From NCBI RefSeq assembly GCF_002646595.1, contig NZ_PDUD01000003.1, positions 1 through 64,000 of the forward strand: 64,000 nucleotides of DNA. Direction: 5' to 3'. The stretch is from Flavilitoribacter nigricans DSM 23189 = NBRC 102662. GTDB taxonomy: Bacteria > Bacteroidota > Bacteroidia > Chitinophagales > Saprospiraceae. The notes beneath the pieces were generated by a model that saw only the letters and a list, made by a program, of their open reading frames with translations, made no database searches and had not been told where the DNA came from. Below are positions 10,001 to 16,974 of this stretch, piece after piece. The translations under genes were made by a program, and so were the position numbers. The first letter of the stretch is position 1; every line of letters begins with the position of its first letter.

Positions 10001-11624
10001 CACAATCGTCCGTAGCGATCCAGGTACGCGTCAGGGTATACGTGCCCGAGCAAGACCCGGGAGTAATGGCATCCACGAAAGTGACGGTCGGGGAAGGATC
10101 GCAGTTATCCGTTACGGTGACATTGGTCGGTATATTATCACATTCCACGGTAGCGTTGACCGGCACACTGGTGAATACCGGGTCCGTATTGTCGCTCACC
10201 GTAATATCCTGACTCTCCGATACACTATTGCCGCAATCATCCGTGGCCGTCCAGGTACGCGTCAGTACATATTCTCCATCGCAAGCGCCGGGGGTAGTCG
10301 TTTCCAAAAGGGTGACGTTAGGTGAACCGTCACAATTATCCGTAGCCGTCGGACTGGCCGCCGCCGGAATGTTATCGCAGGAAGCCGTCGTATTCGCCGG
10401 CACGCCCGCCAGGACCGGAGCCGTATTATCGGTAACCGTGATCACCTGCGTGGCCGTCCCCACATTTCCACAGTCATCCGTGGCCGTCCAGGTGCGGGTC
10501 AGGGTATAATCTCCAGTACAAAGTCCGGCGGTAGTAGTTTCCGAAAGGCTGATCACGGGGGTAGCGGTACAATTATCCGTGGCCGTCGGACTGGCCGCGG
10601 CGGGAATATTATCACAGGAAGCCGTCGTATTGGCGGGTACGCCCGCCAGGACCGGAGCCGTATTGTCGGTAACCGTGATCACCTGCGTGGCCGTACCGAT
10701 GTTGCCACAATCATCCGTGGCCGTCCAGGTACGGGTCAGGGTATACTCACCGGTACAACTGCCGGCAGCAGTGGTTTCCGAAAAGCTCGTTACCGGTGTC
10801 GCGGTACAGTTGTCCGATGCAGTCGGACTGGCCGCCACGGGAACATTATCGCAGGAAACAGTTGTATTGGCCGGCACCCCGCTCCATACGGGCAAGGTGG
10901 TATCGTCAACGGTAATGAGCTGGGTACACTGAGCAGTCTCGCTACAGCTGTCGGTTATCTGGTAGATGCGGGTTATGGTCTCCGGACAACTGGCATTATC
11001 GGATGTTTGACTGAACACGGTCAGTGAATTAACATCGATGCCGCATGTTGACAGGGTATCTCCTCCGGCCGCGATCAATGCCGCCAGATTGGCGTAAGCC
11101 GGCTGCTCGGCGATACTACAGGAAGCCGTCAGTGCAGGAGGGCAGTCGAAAGTAGTAATAGCAGCTTTGATCCCAGCCTCAGATTTTTCCTTTTCTTCCC
11201 GTTCTAAAACGGAAAGTGGCTCCAGCAGGAAAAGCAAAAAGTTGCTCATCCCGCCGGCCGTTTTGAAAACATTAGCTCGGTTGATTACAGTATTGTCCGC
11301 CGTTACCGACGCCTCGTTGCGAAATCGAGGATGTATAATATAAGGTGATAGTGCTGTGTTTAGCGACAGTGATCCATTTTGCAAGGAAGGATTTGCTTCA
11401 TCGTCATTTCCGGCCGATTCCAGTCCATCGGGACCGTCGGTTTCAGCTTGTGACAGCTGCTCGATCCCTGGATCATTCCAGGTAGCAATAGCAAAGATGT
11501 GTTCTGGCGCCCACCAGCTCTCAGGTGGGCTGAAACGAGTAGCTTCATAAAGCATCTGCCCCTGCCCTATTTCAACGGATAGCAATCCGAGGATAACCAA
11601 AACTGGAATTCTGTATCTAATCAT
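1..11624 (-). CDS. Giant secreted repeat protein (HYR-like plus 90-residue repeats), partial at the C-terminal side
   Basis: One frame stays open from the ATG at 11624 down to base 1, giving 3,874 codons with no stop; the 3' end is outside the window. The start MIRYRIPVLVILGLLSVEIG is a Sec signal peptide; an in-frame ATG at 11642 would add six residues. After a unique N-terminus (to about residue 150) come six HYR-like units of 77-82 residues with the core TRTWTATDDCGN...ITVTDNTAPV (10887-9466). A mixed region follows (9466-7021) with an Ig/PKD-like segment near 8050-8280. From 7020 to 1 there are 26 tandem 90-residue units. I checked the frame at the start, through 9480-8580 and in the repeats, and it stays in register. 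Such proteins in Bacteroidota are usually exported by the type IX system and act as surface adhesins or matrix proteins; that role is inferred, and the sorting domain would lie beyond the window. No promoter was recognised upstream. Confidence 0.9.
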   Translation of the reverse strand, partial: MIRYRIPVLVILGLLSVEIGQGQMLYEATRFSPPESWWAPEHIFAIATWNDPGIEQLSQAETDGPDGLESAGNDDEANPSLQNGSLSLNTALSPYIIHPRFRNEASVTADNTVINRANVFKTAGGMSNFLLFLLEPLSVLEREEKEKSEAGIKAAITTFDCPPALTASCSIAEQPAYANLAALIAAGGDTLSTCGIDVNSLTVFSQTSDNASCPETITRIYQITDSCSETAQCTQLITVDDTTLPVWSGVPANTTVSCDNVPVAASPTASDNCTATPVTSFSETTAAGSCTGEYTLTRTWTATDDCGNIGTATQVITVTDNTAPVLAGVPANTTASCDNIPAAASPTATDNCTATPVISLSETTTAGLCTGDYTLTRTWTATDDCGNVGTATQVITVTDNTAPVLAGVPANTTASCDNIPAAASPTATDNCDGSPNVTLLETTTPGACDGEYVLTRTWTATDDCGNSVSESQDITVSDNTDPVFTSVPVNATVECDNIPTNVTVTDNCDPSPTVTFVDAITPGSCSGTYTLTRTWIATDDCGNVTNVSRTFNVEDTTPPVISGVAATITVECDEIPTTVTATDNCDNNVDITYTDSNQIPGSCVNEYTVTRTWTATDDCGNTTTATQTINVFDNTDPVILNAGKTNATCDNIPLPSSVTATDNCSPAPTLTYTESINPIGNCSGFKYYEITRNWTATDACGNSVSTSQKISISESNTPPVIVCPPNTSVSCPANIPNPDLSSVTAYDDCSVGSVDVDFVSDNRRGFTYETETSCPDTLFRVYSATDDCGNVVTCEQAIRIDDSCDPTFECPLCDPDVPHYVADLSGDPDGVWISPQDSREGYCCGAVWPDRCISFTVILDELAVGIIFDFYSGAEPSGAMFYQIECNEPTPVGEDICLPGGETYFVTFCKPGNNPNEYSITSIPGIIVADDVVTRQDCDQPIEVTGPDPSSIYWTDLTGGGIYLDYLECIGTGGACDIVAVTPDENAPQFIEYEVCGSPDPSVFTCTTAFEVCDQVTVEVVFFPEVIIEPNPLVFCLEDAEEVTGTLVGPFRSTYSMEWFSGPDGTGSSLASASSATELSFVPTQSGTYSLVVIDENRPDCAMETFNVDILVDPYPVVDLGDNPSICLGESVTYDFEDGNTYVWSPATGVVQGADPSIWTVTPGAGTTVYTVTATSPNGCETVATVEFTVLECLACPGPLTACFIEDLPAYPTVTDFLNAGGYINYPCTVPENGIAYADLSDGNTCPEIITRTYTITDECGNDESCDQIITLSDDVLPTMTCPTGLDRYCEDGPDLSYATYAEFIAAGGSAADNCGIDEASFILVGETTDNGVCPETITRTYQVADFCAQTVQCTQTIEINDIIPPVLTCPDAETVECTTGVPAADISLVTATDNCNTVTITFVSDVSDGGSCPEIITRTYRGTDDCGNFTDCTQLITINDITAPVITCPVAESVECNADFPLADITLVTATDNCTNVTVTFVSDVSDNASCPETFTRTYRATDDCGNFTDCTQLITLDDTTNPVVTGPDDLTVEACDITGGLADYSETPVDISGQEATYGLTITEACTYTTTYVDTQAGTCPIVITRTFTVTDECLNVGTVLQTITIDDTINPVVTAPDDDTIEACEVTIGLTDYSETPVDITGQEAAYGVTVTEACNYTLTYVDTQTGTCPVVITRTFTVTDECLNVGTDTQTITIGDTTDPVVTAPDDDTIEACDVTTGLPDYSGTPVDITGQEAAYGLTVTEACNYTTTYVDTQTGTCPIVITRTFTVTDECLNEGSDTQTITIDDTTNPVVTAPDDDTIENCDVSNGLTDYSETPVDITGQEAAYGVTVTESCNYTLTYVDTQTGTCPIVITRTFTVIDECLNQGVDVQTITIDDTTNPVVTAPDDDTIEACDIAGGLTDYSETPVDISGQEAAYGLTVTEACNYTTTYVDTQTGTCPIVITRTFTVIDECLNQGVDVQTITIDDTTNPVVTAPDDDTIEACDIAGGLTDYSETPVDISGQEAAYGLTVTEACNYSTTYVDTQAGTCPIVITRTFTVTDECLNQGVDVQTITIDDTTNPIVTAPDDDTIEACEVNTGLADYSETPVDITGQEGAYGLTITEACNYTTTYVDTQTGTCPVVITRTFTVTDECLNEGTDTQTITIGDTTDPVVTAPDDDTIEACDIAGGLADYSETPVDITGQEAAYGLTITEACNYTTTYVDTQAGTCPIVITRTFTVTDECLNQGTDTQTITIDDTTNPVVTAPDDDTIEACDIAGGLADYSETPVDITGQEAAYGLSITEACNYTTTYVDTQAGTCPIVITRTFTVTDECLNQGTDTQTITIDDTTNPVITAPDDDTIEACDIAGGLTDYSETPVDISGQEAAYGLTVTEACNYTTTYVDTQAGTCPIVITRTFTVTDECLNQGTDTQTITIDDTTNPVVTAPDDDTIEACDIAGGLTDYSENPVDISGQEAAYGLTVTEACNYTTTYVDTQTGTCPIVITRTFTVTDECLNQGVDVQTITIDDTTNPVVTAPDDDTIEACDIAGGLTDYSETPVDISGQEAAYGLTVTEACNYTTTYVDTQAGTCPIVITRTFTVTDECLNQGVDVQTITIDDTTNPIVTAPDDDTIEACEVTTGLADYSETPVDISGQEGAYGLTITEACNYTTTYVDTQTGTCPVVITRTFTVIDECLNEGTDTQTITIGDTTDPVVTAPDDDTIEACDIAGGLTDYSETPVDITGQEAAYGLTITEACNYTTTYVDTQAGTCPIVITRTFTVTDECLNQGTDTQTITIDDTTNPVVTAPDDDTIEACDIAGGLTDYSENPVDISGQEAAYGLTVTEACNYTTTYVDTQTGTCPIVITRTFTVTDECLNQGTDTQTITIDDTTNPVVTAPDDDTIEACDIAGGLADYSETPVDISGQEAAYGLTVTEACNYTTTYVDTQAGTCPIVITRTFTVTDECLNVGTDVQTITIDDTTNPVVTAPDDGTIEACDIAGGLTDYSETPVDISGQEAAYGLTVTEACNYTTTYVDTQAGTCPIVITRTFTVTDECLNQGVDVQTITIDDTTNPIVTAPGDDTIEACDVATGLADYSETPVDITGQEAAYGVTVTEDCNYTLTYVDTQTGTCPVVITRTFTAIDECLNQGTDTQTITIGDTTDPVVTAPGDDTIEACDVATGLADYSETPVDITGQEAAYGVTVTEDCNYTLTYVDSQTGTCPVVITRTFTAIDECLNEGTDTQTITIGDTTDPVVTAPGDDTIEACDVATGLADYSETPVDITGQEAAYGVMVTEDCNYTLTYVDSQTGTCPVVITRTFTAIDECLNEGTDTQTITIGDTTDPVVTAPGDDTIEACDVATGLADYSETPVDITGQEAAYGVTVIEDCNYTLTYVDSQTGTCPVVITRTFTAIDECLNQGTDTQTITIGDTTDPVVTAPGDDTIEACDVATGLTDYSETPVDITGQEVAYGVTVTEDCTYTLTYVDTQTGTCPVVITRTFTAIDECLNQGTDTQTITIGDTTDPVVTAPGDDTIEACDVATGLADYSETPVDITGQEAAYGVTVTEDCTYTLTYVDTQTGTCPVVITRTFTAIDECLNEGTDTQTITIGDTTDPVVTAPGDDTIEACDVATGLADYSETPVDITGQEAAYGVTVTEDCNYTLTYVDTQTGTCPIVITRTFTAIDECLNEGTDTQTITIGDTTDPVVTAPGDDTIEACDVATGLADYSETPVDITDQEAAYGVTVTEDCNYTLTYVDSQTGTCPVVITRTFTAIDECLNQGTDTQTITIGDTTDPVVTAPGDDTIEACDVATGLADYSETPVDITGQEAAYGVTVTEDCNYTLTYVDTQTGTCPIVITRTFTAIDECLNQGTDTQTITIGDTTDPVVTAPGDDTI
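9466..10887 (-). repeat. Six HYR-like coding repeats of 231-246 bp
   Basis: The sequence encoding the VTDNTAPV-type junction recurs near 10887, 10651, 10414, 10177, 9946, 9712 and 9466. This gives six units of about 77-82 residues. Each has the pattern SCDN, DNC, a Cys before a TLTRTWTA strand, and DDCGN. The units at 10414-10887 are the most alike at the DNA level. They belong to the HYR-like family common in giant Bacteroidota surface proteins. Confidence 0.85.
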
Positions 11625-11642
11625 TTGCTTTATGAGGTACAT

Positions 11643-12105
11643 TAAGGGTAACCGAAAAACCGCAATAGTGATAAGCATACTCACGCCGAATGCCCTGTAT
11701 ATCGGTTTATCCAGTCAAGTACGTTATCACGAATGTTATAAGAAATCGTAAATTTATTCTAGGACTCTGTTCAGAATTGTAAGGGTATCTCGCAGAATAT
11801 TTAATCGATCAGTAAGTTGGTTTGCTAGAGGACAAAAAGTGATAATCGGGTAAATTATCTGTGGTAGGGAGACTGTTAAAAAACATCAAATAAAAATAGA
11901 TAAATTTTTAATAAATAAGCTGTTATCGTTTAACAATCCGTATTTATTGTCCTGCAATATATATACATGCCCCTTTTTTTAAAAAAATTTAGCAGACTAA
12001 TTCAAAAAAAGACTAATAGTTTGTGACATTAGATTTCACTTTCCATAAGTTTGTATACGTTAATTCGAAAGCACTATTCCTTCAAAACCTTTCAATAGAT
12101 CTTCA
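11643..12105. other. Divergent intergenic region, A/T-rich
   Basis: This 463-base gap separates the divergent giant repeat gene and the cytochrome gene. It is strongly A/T-rich between about 11880 and 12000, with several A and T runs. One plus-strand promoter match is listed separately at 12020-12053. No match to TAnnTTTG was found on the minus strand for the giant gene, and no RNA gene or convincing small ORF is visible. Confidence 0.6.
12020..12053 (+). promoter_or_regulatory. Bacteroidota-type promoter for the cytochrome/DUF1501 operon
   Basis: TTTG at 12020-12023 is followed after 22 bases by TAAGTTTG at 12046-12053, an exact TAnnTTTG -7 match. The spacer is slightly longer than usual. 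Transcription would start near 12060, about 45 bases before the ATG at 12106. Confidence 0.45.
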
Positions 12106-14910
12106 ATGGGTATTTCCAGACGGCTGCTGTATTTCGTTATTTTGTGTATTGTTGGAATAATTGCGCTGTACGTTTTAATGCCCTCTTCTTCCGGCGTAGA
12201 TTATAGTTCTGAGGTAAAACCGCTGCTGAACAAAAAATGTATTGCCTGCCACGGAGGGGTTAAAAAGAGCGGAGGTATCAGTTTTTTGTTTCGCGATGAA
12301 ATGATCACCGAAGGGGAATCAGGCCACATAGCCGTCGTGCCGGGAAAGCCCGGAAAAAGTGAAGTGATCCGTCGCATTACCCATCAGGATCCGGAAGTAC
12401 GCATGCCGCCGGACGGCGATCCGCTCACACCGGAAGAGATCGACATCCTCACCCGGTGGATCGAAGGAGGCGCCCAATGGGGAGAACACTGGGCCTACGA
12501 ATCAATCGAAAAGCCCGAACTGCCGCCCTACCCCGTCAGCGCTGGAAATACCGAAAGTAATACGGACCAATGGGGCCATAATGGCATCGATCAATTCGTG
12601 ATCAGTCGCCTCGTACAGGAAGGACTCTATCCGAACGAATCGGCAGACTGTGCCAGTCTGATCCGTCGGCTAAGCCTGGACCTTATCGGGCTTCCCCCGG
12701 CACCGGACCTGGTGGACCAATACTGTGCAAACCCCGGTGAAGAGCAATACCAGGCCGTTATCGACACTCTCCTGAATGACCCGGCTTTCGGTGAGCACTG
12801 GGCCTCCCACTGGCTGGATCTGGCCCGCTACGCCGATACCAAAGGCTTCGAACGGGACGCCCACCGGGAGATCTGGCACTACCGCGACTGGCTCATCCGC
12901 GCTTTTAATCAGGATATGCATTATGATCAGTTCACCGTAGAACAACTGGCCGGCGACCTGCTCCCCAATCCCACCGCCGATCAATACACGGCCACGGCCT
13001 TTCACCGCAACTCCATGAGTAACGATGAAGGTGGTACCGATAATGAAGAATACCGGGTGCAGGCCATCATCGACCGGGTCAATACTACCTGGGGCGTTTG
13101 GCTGGGTACGACCATGAACTGTGTCCAGTGCCACAGCCATCCTTACGATCCGATCCGGCACGAAGATTTCTATACGTCTTATGCCTTTTTTAATAACAGC
13201 CGGGATGAAGATACCCACCATGACTCACCGCGGTTTCGCTATTACCAAGGTCCGGATTCCCTGCAGCTAGATAGTATCCGCAATTTTATCCGGGAATTGC
13301 CGGGAATTGACGAAGCACAACGCGAGCGGACCGAAGCCAGCATCGTTCAGCTTTTGCATACTACCGAACCCAAAGTGCATCCGCACTATTTCGAATTTTT
13401 GGAAAACAGCGCCCACGGAGATACCAAAACGCTGGTCATGTATCCCGAGGGATTGGTTAAGCTGCCTAACTTCCTGATCGGGCAGGATAGCCTGCTGCTG
13501 ATCAGCTTCGGTGGCGTACCCGACGGTGGCACCCTGACCATACGCAGAGACAAACGCGACGGCCCGCTGGTAAGTGAAATTGCCCTCTCTAAAGAATATC
13601 GCGGCCGGCAGGTATTTTTTCCGGTTAAGCCGCAACCCCATGCGGCCGACCTCTATTTTTCTTACACTCCGGCCCCGGATCAGGGCGGCAATTTGAGTAT
13701 CGGCTGGATGGTTTTCTACCAACCTCCCTACGATAATTTCAGCGACCTGCAACCGTCCCTTACGGATATCCTGAATACGCGCGGAGTGAAATCCGTGCCG
13801 GTCATGATGGAAGGTGAAGGCAAATACCAGCGGACTACCCGCGTCTTTGAGCGGGGCAACTGGCTGGTGCACGGCGATACCGTCCAACCGGACGTACCCG
13901 GCGTTTTTGCCGAGTCGGCCGATGAACCCATGCAGGACCGTCTGGATCTGGCACAATGGATCGTAAGTCCCCAAAATCCGCTGACCGCCCGGGTAACCGT
14001 CAACCGTTTCTGGGAGCAGTTATTCGGCCGGGGCATTGTGGAAACTTCCGAGGATTTCGGTAGTCAGGGTTCCGTGCCCTCCCACCCGAAACTGCTGGAT
14101 TATCTGGCTTACGAATTTATGCATACCCAGCAGTGGAGTGTAAAAGCCCTGCTTCGTCAGATCGCCAGTTCGGCTACCTACCGGCAGGCCTCGGACGTCA
14201 GCTCGTCTAAACTGGAAAAGGACCCGTATAACATTTTGCTGTCCCGCGGCCCCAGGGTCCGTTTGAGTGCCGAGCAGGTCCGGGATCAGACCCTCGCGGT
14301 GAGTGGCCTGTTGAGTAAAAAAATGTACGGGCCTCCGGTAATGCCACCGCAACCGGACGGAATCTGGTCGGTCGTCTACAACGGCGCCCAGTGGGTACCG
14401 AGTACCGGCGAAGATCGTTATCGCCGGGCGGTGTATACCTACTGGCGGCGTACCAGTCCCTATCCGTCGATGGTTTCATTCGATGCGCCCTCCCGGGAGT
14501 TCTGCGTGGTGCGCCGCATCCGGACCAATACGCCTCTACAGGCGTTGGTAGCGCTGAATGATCCGGTATTTCTGGAAGCCGCCCAGGCCATGGCCCGATC
14601 CGGTAGCCAAACTTCGGACAGTGTTGATGAAAATATTCAAACGATCTTTCAAAAAGCTATTTTCCGCGTTCCCACCGGATCGGAATTGCAACAACTGGAA
14701 CAAGTATACGAAGACGCTCTGGCCGATTACCAAGATGATCAGCAGGCCGCCAGGGATCTGCTGACGCCCCAGGATCAGTTACTTTTCAACAGCGTACCCC
14801 AGGAGACACCGCCACCGGATTGTGCGGAAAAAGATTGCGCCGAACTGGCCGCGATGACCGTGGTCGCTAATGTGATCCTCAATCTCGACGCCTTTATCAC
14901 TAAGGAATAA
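12106..14910 (+). CDS. Planctomycete-type cytochrome c, DUF1549 and DUF1553 protein
   Basis: 934 residues. A membrane anchor or signal sequence (residues about 7-24) is followed by a PSCyt1-type cytochrome domain with heme motif C45-I-A-C48-H49. DUF1549 (PSCyt2) comes next and holds a second CxxCH at residues 339-343 (CVQCH). The C-terminal third is DUF1553 (PSD1), with the typical segments RVTVNRFWEQLFGRGIVET and RTNTPLQALVALNDP. The family is most abundant in Planctomycetes and nearly always sits next to a DUF1501 protein, as here (9-base gap). Its biochemical role is not established; extracytoplasmic electron transfer tied to degradation of complex substrates has been suggested. The family assignment is firm, the function is not. 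Confidence 0.9.
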   Translation: MGISRRLLYFVILCIVGIIALYVLMPSSSGVDYSSEVKPLLNKKCIACHGGVKKSGGISFLFRDEMITEGESGHIAVVPGKPGKSEVIRRITHQDPEVRMPPDGDPLTPEEIDILTRWIEGGAQWGEHWAYESIEKPELPPYPVSAGNTESNTDQWGHNGIDQFVISRLVQEGLYPNESADCASLIRRLSLDLIGLPPAPDLVDQYCANPGEEQYQAVIDTLLNDPAFGEHWASHWLDLARYADTKGFERDAHREIWHYRDWLIRAFNQDMHYDQFTVEQLAGDLLPNPTADQYTATAFHRNSMSNDEGGTDNEEYRVQAIIDRVNTTWGVWLGTTMNCVQCHSHPYDPIRHEDFYTSYAFFNNSRDEDTHHDSPRFRYYQGPDSLQLDSIRNFIRELPGIDEAQRERTEASIVQLLHTTEPKVHPHYFEFLENSAHGDTKTLVMYPEGLVKLPNFLIGQDSLLLISFGGVPDGGTLTIRRDKRDGPLVSEIALSKEYRGRQVFFPVKPQPHAADLYFSYTPAPDQGGNLSIGWMVFYQPPYDNFSDLQPSLTDILNTRGVKSVPVMMEGEGKYQRTTRVFERGNWLVHGDTVQPDVPGVFAESADEPMQDRLDLAQWIVSPQNPLTARVTVNRFWEQLFGRGIVETSEDFGSQGSVPSHPKLLDYLAYEFMHTQQWSVKALLRQIASSATYRQASDVSSSKLEKDPYNILLSRGPRVRLSAEQVRDQTLAVSGLLSKKMYGPPVMPPQPDGIWSVVYNGAQWVPSTGEDRYRRAVYTYWRRTSPYPSMVSFDAPSREFCVVRRIRTNTPLQALVALNDPVFLEAAQAMARSGSQTSDSVDENIQTIFQKAIFRVPTGSELQQLEQVYEDALADYQDDQQAARDLLTPQDQLLFNSVPQETPPPDCAEKDCAELAAMTVVANVILNLDAFITKE

Positions 14911-14919
14911 ACAACTACC

Positions 14920-16401
14920 ATGAAATTATTTGATGAGCTTCAACATACCTACCACCGGCACCATACCCGTCGGCATTTTCTGCAGCAGTGTGCTACCGGA
15001 CTGGGTGCTTTCGCCATGGGAGCACTGACGGGTTGTGGTAGTTCGGATGGTCAGGATAGCCAGATCATGAATGCTTTGGCCGGCAAGAACATCCTGGGCA
15101 TCCCCCATTTTGCCCCGCGGGCCAAGAGGGTCATCTTCCTGCATATGGCCGGAGCACCCTCCCAACTGGAGCTATTTGATTACAAGCCGGAACTGGAGAA
15201 ACTGGACGGACTGGATTGCCCTCCCTCTCTTCTGGAAGGCAAACGCTTCGCTTTTATTCGGGGCGTACCCAAAATGCTCGGTCCCCAGGCAACCTTCCGC
15301 CAGCACGGAGAATCCGGCGCCTGGATCTCGGATAACCTGCCGCATCTGGCCAAATCCGCCGATGATATTGCATTCCTGAAAGCCTGCCATACGGACCAGT
15401 TCAATCACGCGCCGGCGCAATTGCTGCTGTATACCGGCTTTGCCAATCTGGGACGCCCCAGCATGGGGTCCTGGGTGACCTATGGCCTCGGATCGGAAAA
15501 CAATAACTTACCGTCTTTTGTGGTACTTGTTTCGGGAGGCAAAACGCCCAGTGCCGGAAAAAGTATCTGGGGTAGCGGCTTTTTACCGACCATTTACCAG
15601 GGCGTCCAATGTCGCAGTAAAGGGGATCCGGTGCTGTACGTATCCGATCCGGTGGGCATGCCGCGGAACCTGCGCAAGCGCACCATCGAAGCCATCAATC
15701 GCCTCAACGAAGAGCACTATCAGGATGTCGGTGATCCCGAGATCCTTACCCGCATCGGTCAGTACGAAATGGCCTACCGCATGCAAATGTCCGTACCGGA
15801 AGTCATGGACATCAGCAAAGAGCCGGAGCATATTCTCAATCTGTACGGGGCCGAACCCGGTGCCGCCTCTTTCGCCAATAACTGTCTGCTGGCCCGTAAG
15901 CTGGTGGAAAATGACGTCCGTTTCGTCCAGTTGTTCGATTGGGGCTGGGATGCCCACGGCACCGGAGCCGATACCGGCCTGAGAGGCGGCCTGCAGGAAA
16001 AATGCCGGCAGATCGACCAGGCTACCGCCGCCTTGCTGACTGACCTAAAACAGCGAGGCCTCCTGGAAGAGACCCTCGTAGTGTGGGGCGGTGAATTTGG
16101 CCGGACCCCCATGCAGGAAAACCGCAACGGAAAGATCAATCCGTTTAAAGGCCGCGATCACCACACCGAAGCATTCACGACCTGGATGGCCGGCGGAGGA
16201 ATTAAGGGCGGTATTTCTCACGGCGAAACGGATGAGATCGGCTATTACGGCATTAAGGACCGGGTACATGTCCACGATATCCAGGCGACCGTTCTCCACC
16301 AGTTGGGGCTGGATCACGAAAAACTCACATTCCAGTTTCAGGGACGGGATTACCGGCTGACGGATGTGCACGGACATGTGGTGAAAAACATTCTGGCCTG
16401 A
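14920..16401 (+). CDS. DUF1501 protein with Tat-type lipoprotein signal
   Basis: 493 residues. The N-terminus carries a twin-arginine motif (TRRHFLQQ) and, after a hydrophobic stretch, a lipobox (LTGCGSS). It is therefore probably exported folded and lipid-anchored. The body matches DUF1501, a family in the alkaline-phosphatase/sulfatase-like fold; visible hallmarks are [31 protein letters not shown] and [21 protein letters not shown]. It starts 9 bases after the stop of the cytochrome gene, so the two are almost certainly cotranscribed and may act together in the periplasm. The enzymatic activity is unknown. Confidence 0.9.
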   Translation: MKLFDELQHTYHRHHTRRHFLQQCATGLGAFAMGALTGCGSSDGQDSQIMNALAGKNILGIPHFAPRAKRVIFLHMAGAPSQLELFDYKPELEKLDGLDCPPSLLEGKRFAFIRGVPKMLGPQATFRQHGESGAWISDNLPHLAKSADDIAFLKACHTDQFNHAPAQLLLYTGFANLGRPSMGSWVTYGLGSENNNLPSFVVLVSGGKTPSAGKSIWGSGFLPTIYQGVQCRSKGDPVLYVSDPVGMPRNLRKRTIEAINRLNEEHYQDVGDPEILTRIGQYEMAYRMQMSVPEVMDISKEPEHILNLYGAEPGAASFANNCLLARKLVENDVRFVQLFDWGWDAHGTGADTGLRGGLQEKCRQIDQATAALLTDLKQRGLLEETLVVWGGEFGRTPMQENRNGKINPFKGRDHHTEAFTTWMAGGGIKGGISHGETDEIGYYGIKDRVHVHDIQATVLHQLGLDHEKLTFQFQGRDYRLTDVHGHVVKNILA

Positions 16402-16404
16402 TAA

Positions 16405-16508
16405 ATGTTTTGAGGTGTTAAAGTGTTGACGTTGGAAAGTGCTAATGTTTGAGGCAACCTGAGCAGTCCGATAACCCCGTACACAAACACATTAACACCT
16501 CAAAACAT
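16405..16508. repeat. Intergenic inverted repeat, possible bidirectional terminator
   Basis: A perfect 17-base arm at 16405-16421 (ATGTTTTGAGGTGTTAA) pairs with 16492-16508. Five further pairs (GTGTT) extend it inward after one mismatch. The loop of about 70 bases is built from related words such as AGTGTTGA and AACACCTCAA. It lies between convergent genes, directly after the DUF1501 stop codon. It may terminate both, or be a dispersed intergenic repeat. Confidence 0.6.
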
Positions 16509-16527
16509 CAACACCTCAACACGTTTA

Positions 16528-16911
16528 TCACCCCGCTCCAAAGCAGATCAAATGCCCATCGGGATCTTCCACATCAAAATCCCGCATTTTATAATCCCGA
16601 TCGCCGATTGGTGTTTTTATCTTTACCTTTCTTTCCTGGTACGTTTGATACAGGCCGTCAATGTCATGAACAAAGACGTAGATCATGACCCGGGAATTTT
16701 TACGGTCATCACCCGTCGCGGGTTGATCCCGGAGAGATAGGTGGATCTGAACGTTCTCCCCTCCCCGGACAATGGCGTAGGAAACCGGTTCCTGCCAGGT
16801 AAAAGAAAGCTCGAAGCCAAGTTGGTCCCGGTAAAAGTGTAAGGAACGTTCCATGTCAGCTACCGGCATCACGGACGCGGCATGGGAGAAATGATGTTGT
16901 AGGTCGGGCAT
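16528..16911 (-). CDS. VOC-superfamily (glyoxalase/bleomycin-resistance-like) protein
   Basis: 127 residues, the size of a single VOC protein with two beta-alpha-beta-beta-beta modules. Module one begins ASVMPVADMERSLHFYRDQLGF. The second includes MIYVFVHDIDGLYQTYQER and ends with DFDVEDPDGHLICFGAG, the usual C-terminal signature. The last strand holds the metal- or substrate-side Asp/Asp/His region. Members range from lyases and dioxygenases to resistance proteins, so no substrate can be assigned. It stands alone, convergent with the DUF1501 gene and divergent from gluQ. Confidence 0.85.
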   Translation of the reverse strand: MPDLQHHFSHAASVMPVADMERSLHFYRDQLGFELSFTWQEPVSYAIVRGGENVQIHLSLRDQPATGDDRKNSRVMIYVFVHDIDGLYQTYQERKVKIKTPIGDRDYKMRDFDVEDPDGHLICFGAG

Positions 16912-16974
16912 GGTTTTTTCTCGAATTTAACAAATTATTTCAAAATAGAAATATTTTGTTTCAATGATTTCAGT

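Noticed and set aside
63-10932. Many long plus-strand open frames across the repeat region
   Set aside because: They are antisense to the continuous minus-strand repeat gene, share its 270-bp periodicity and translate to low-complexity Arg/Ile-rich sequence with no family features.
12670-13974. Minus-strand frames within the cytochrome/DUF1553 gene
   Set aside because: They are antisense to a gene with clear domains and heme motifs, and show no motif of their own.
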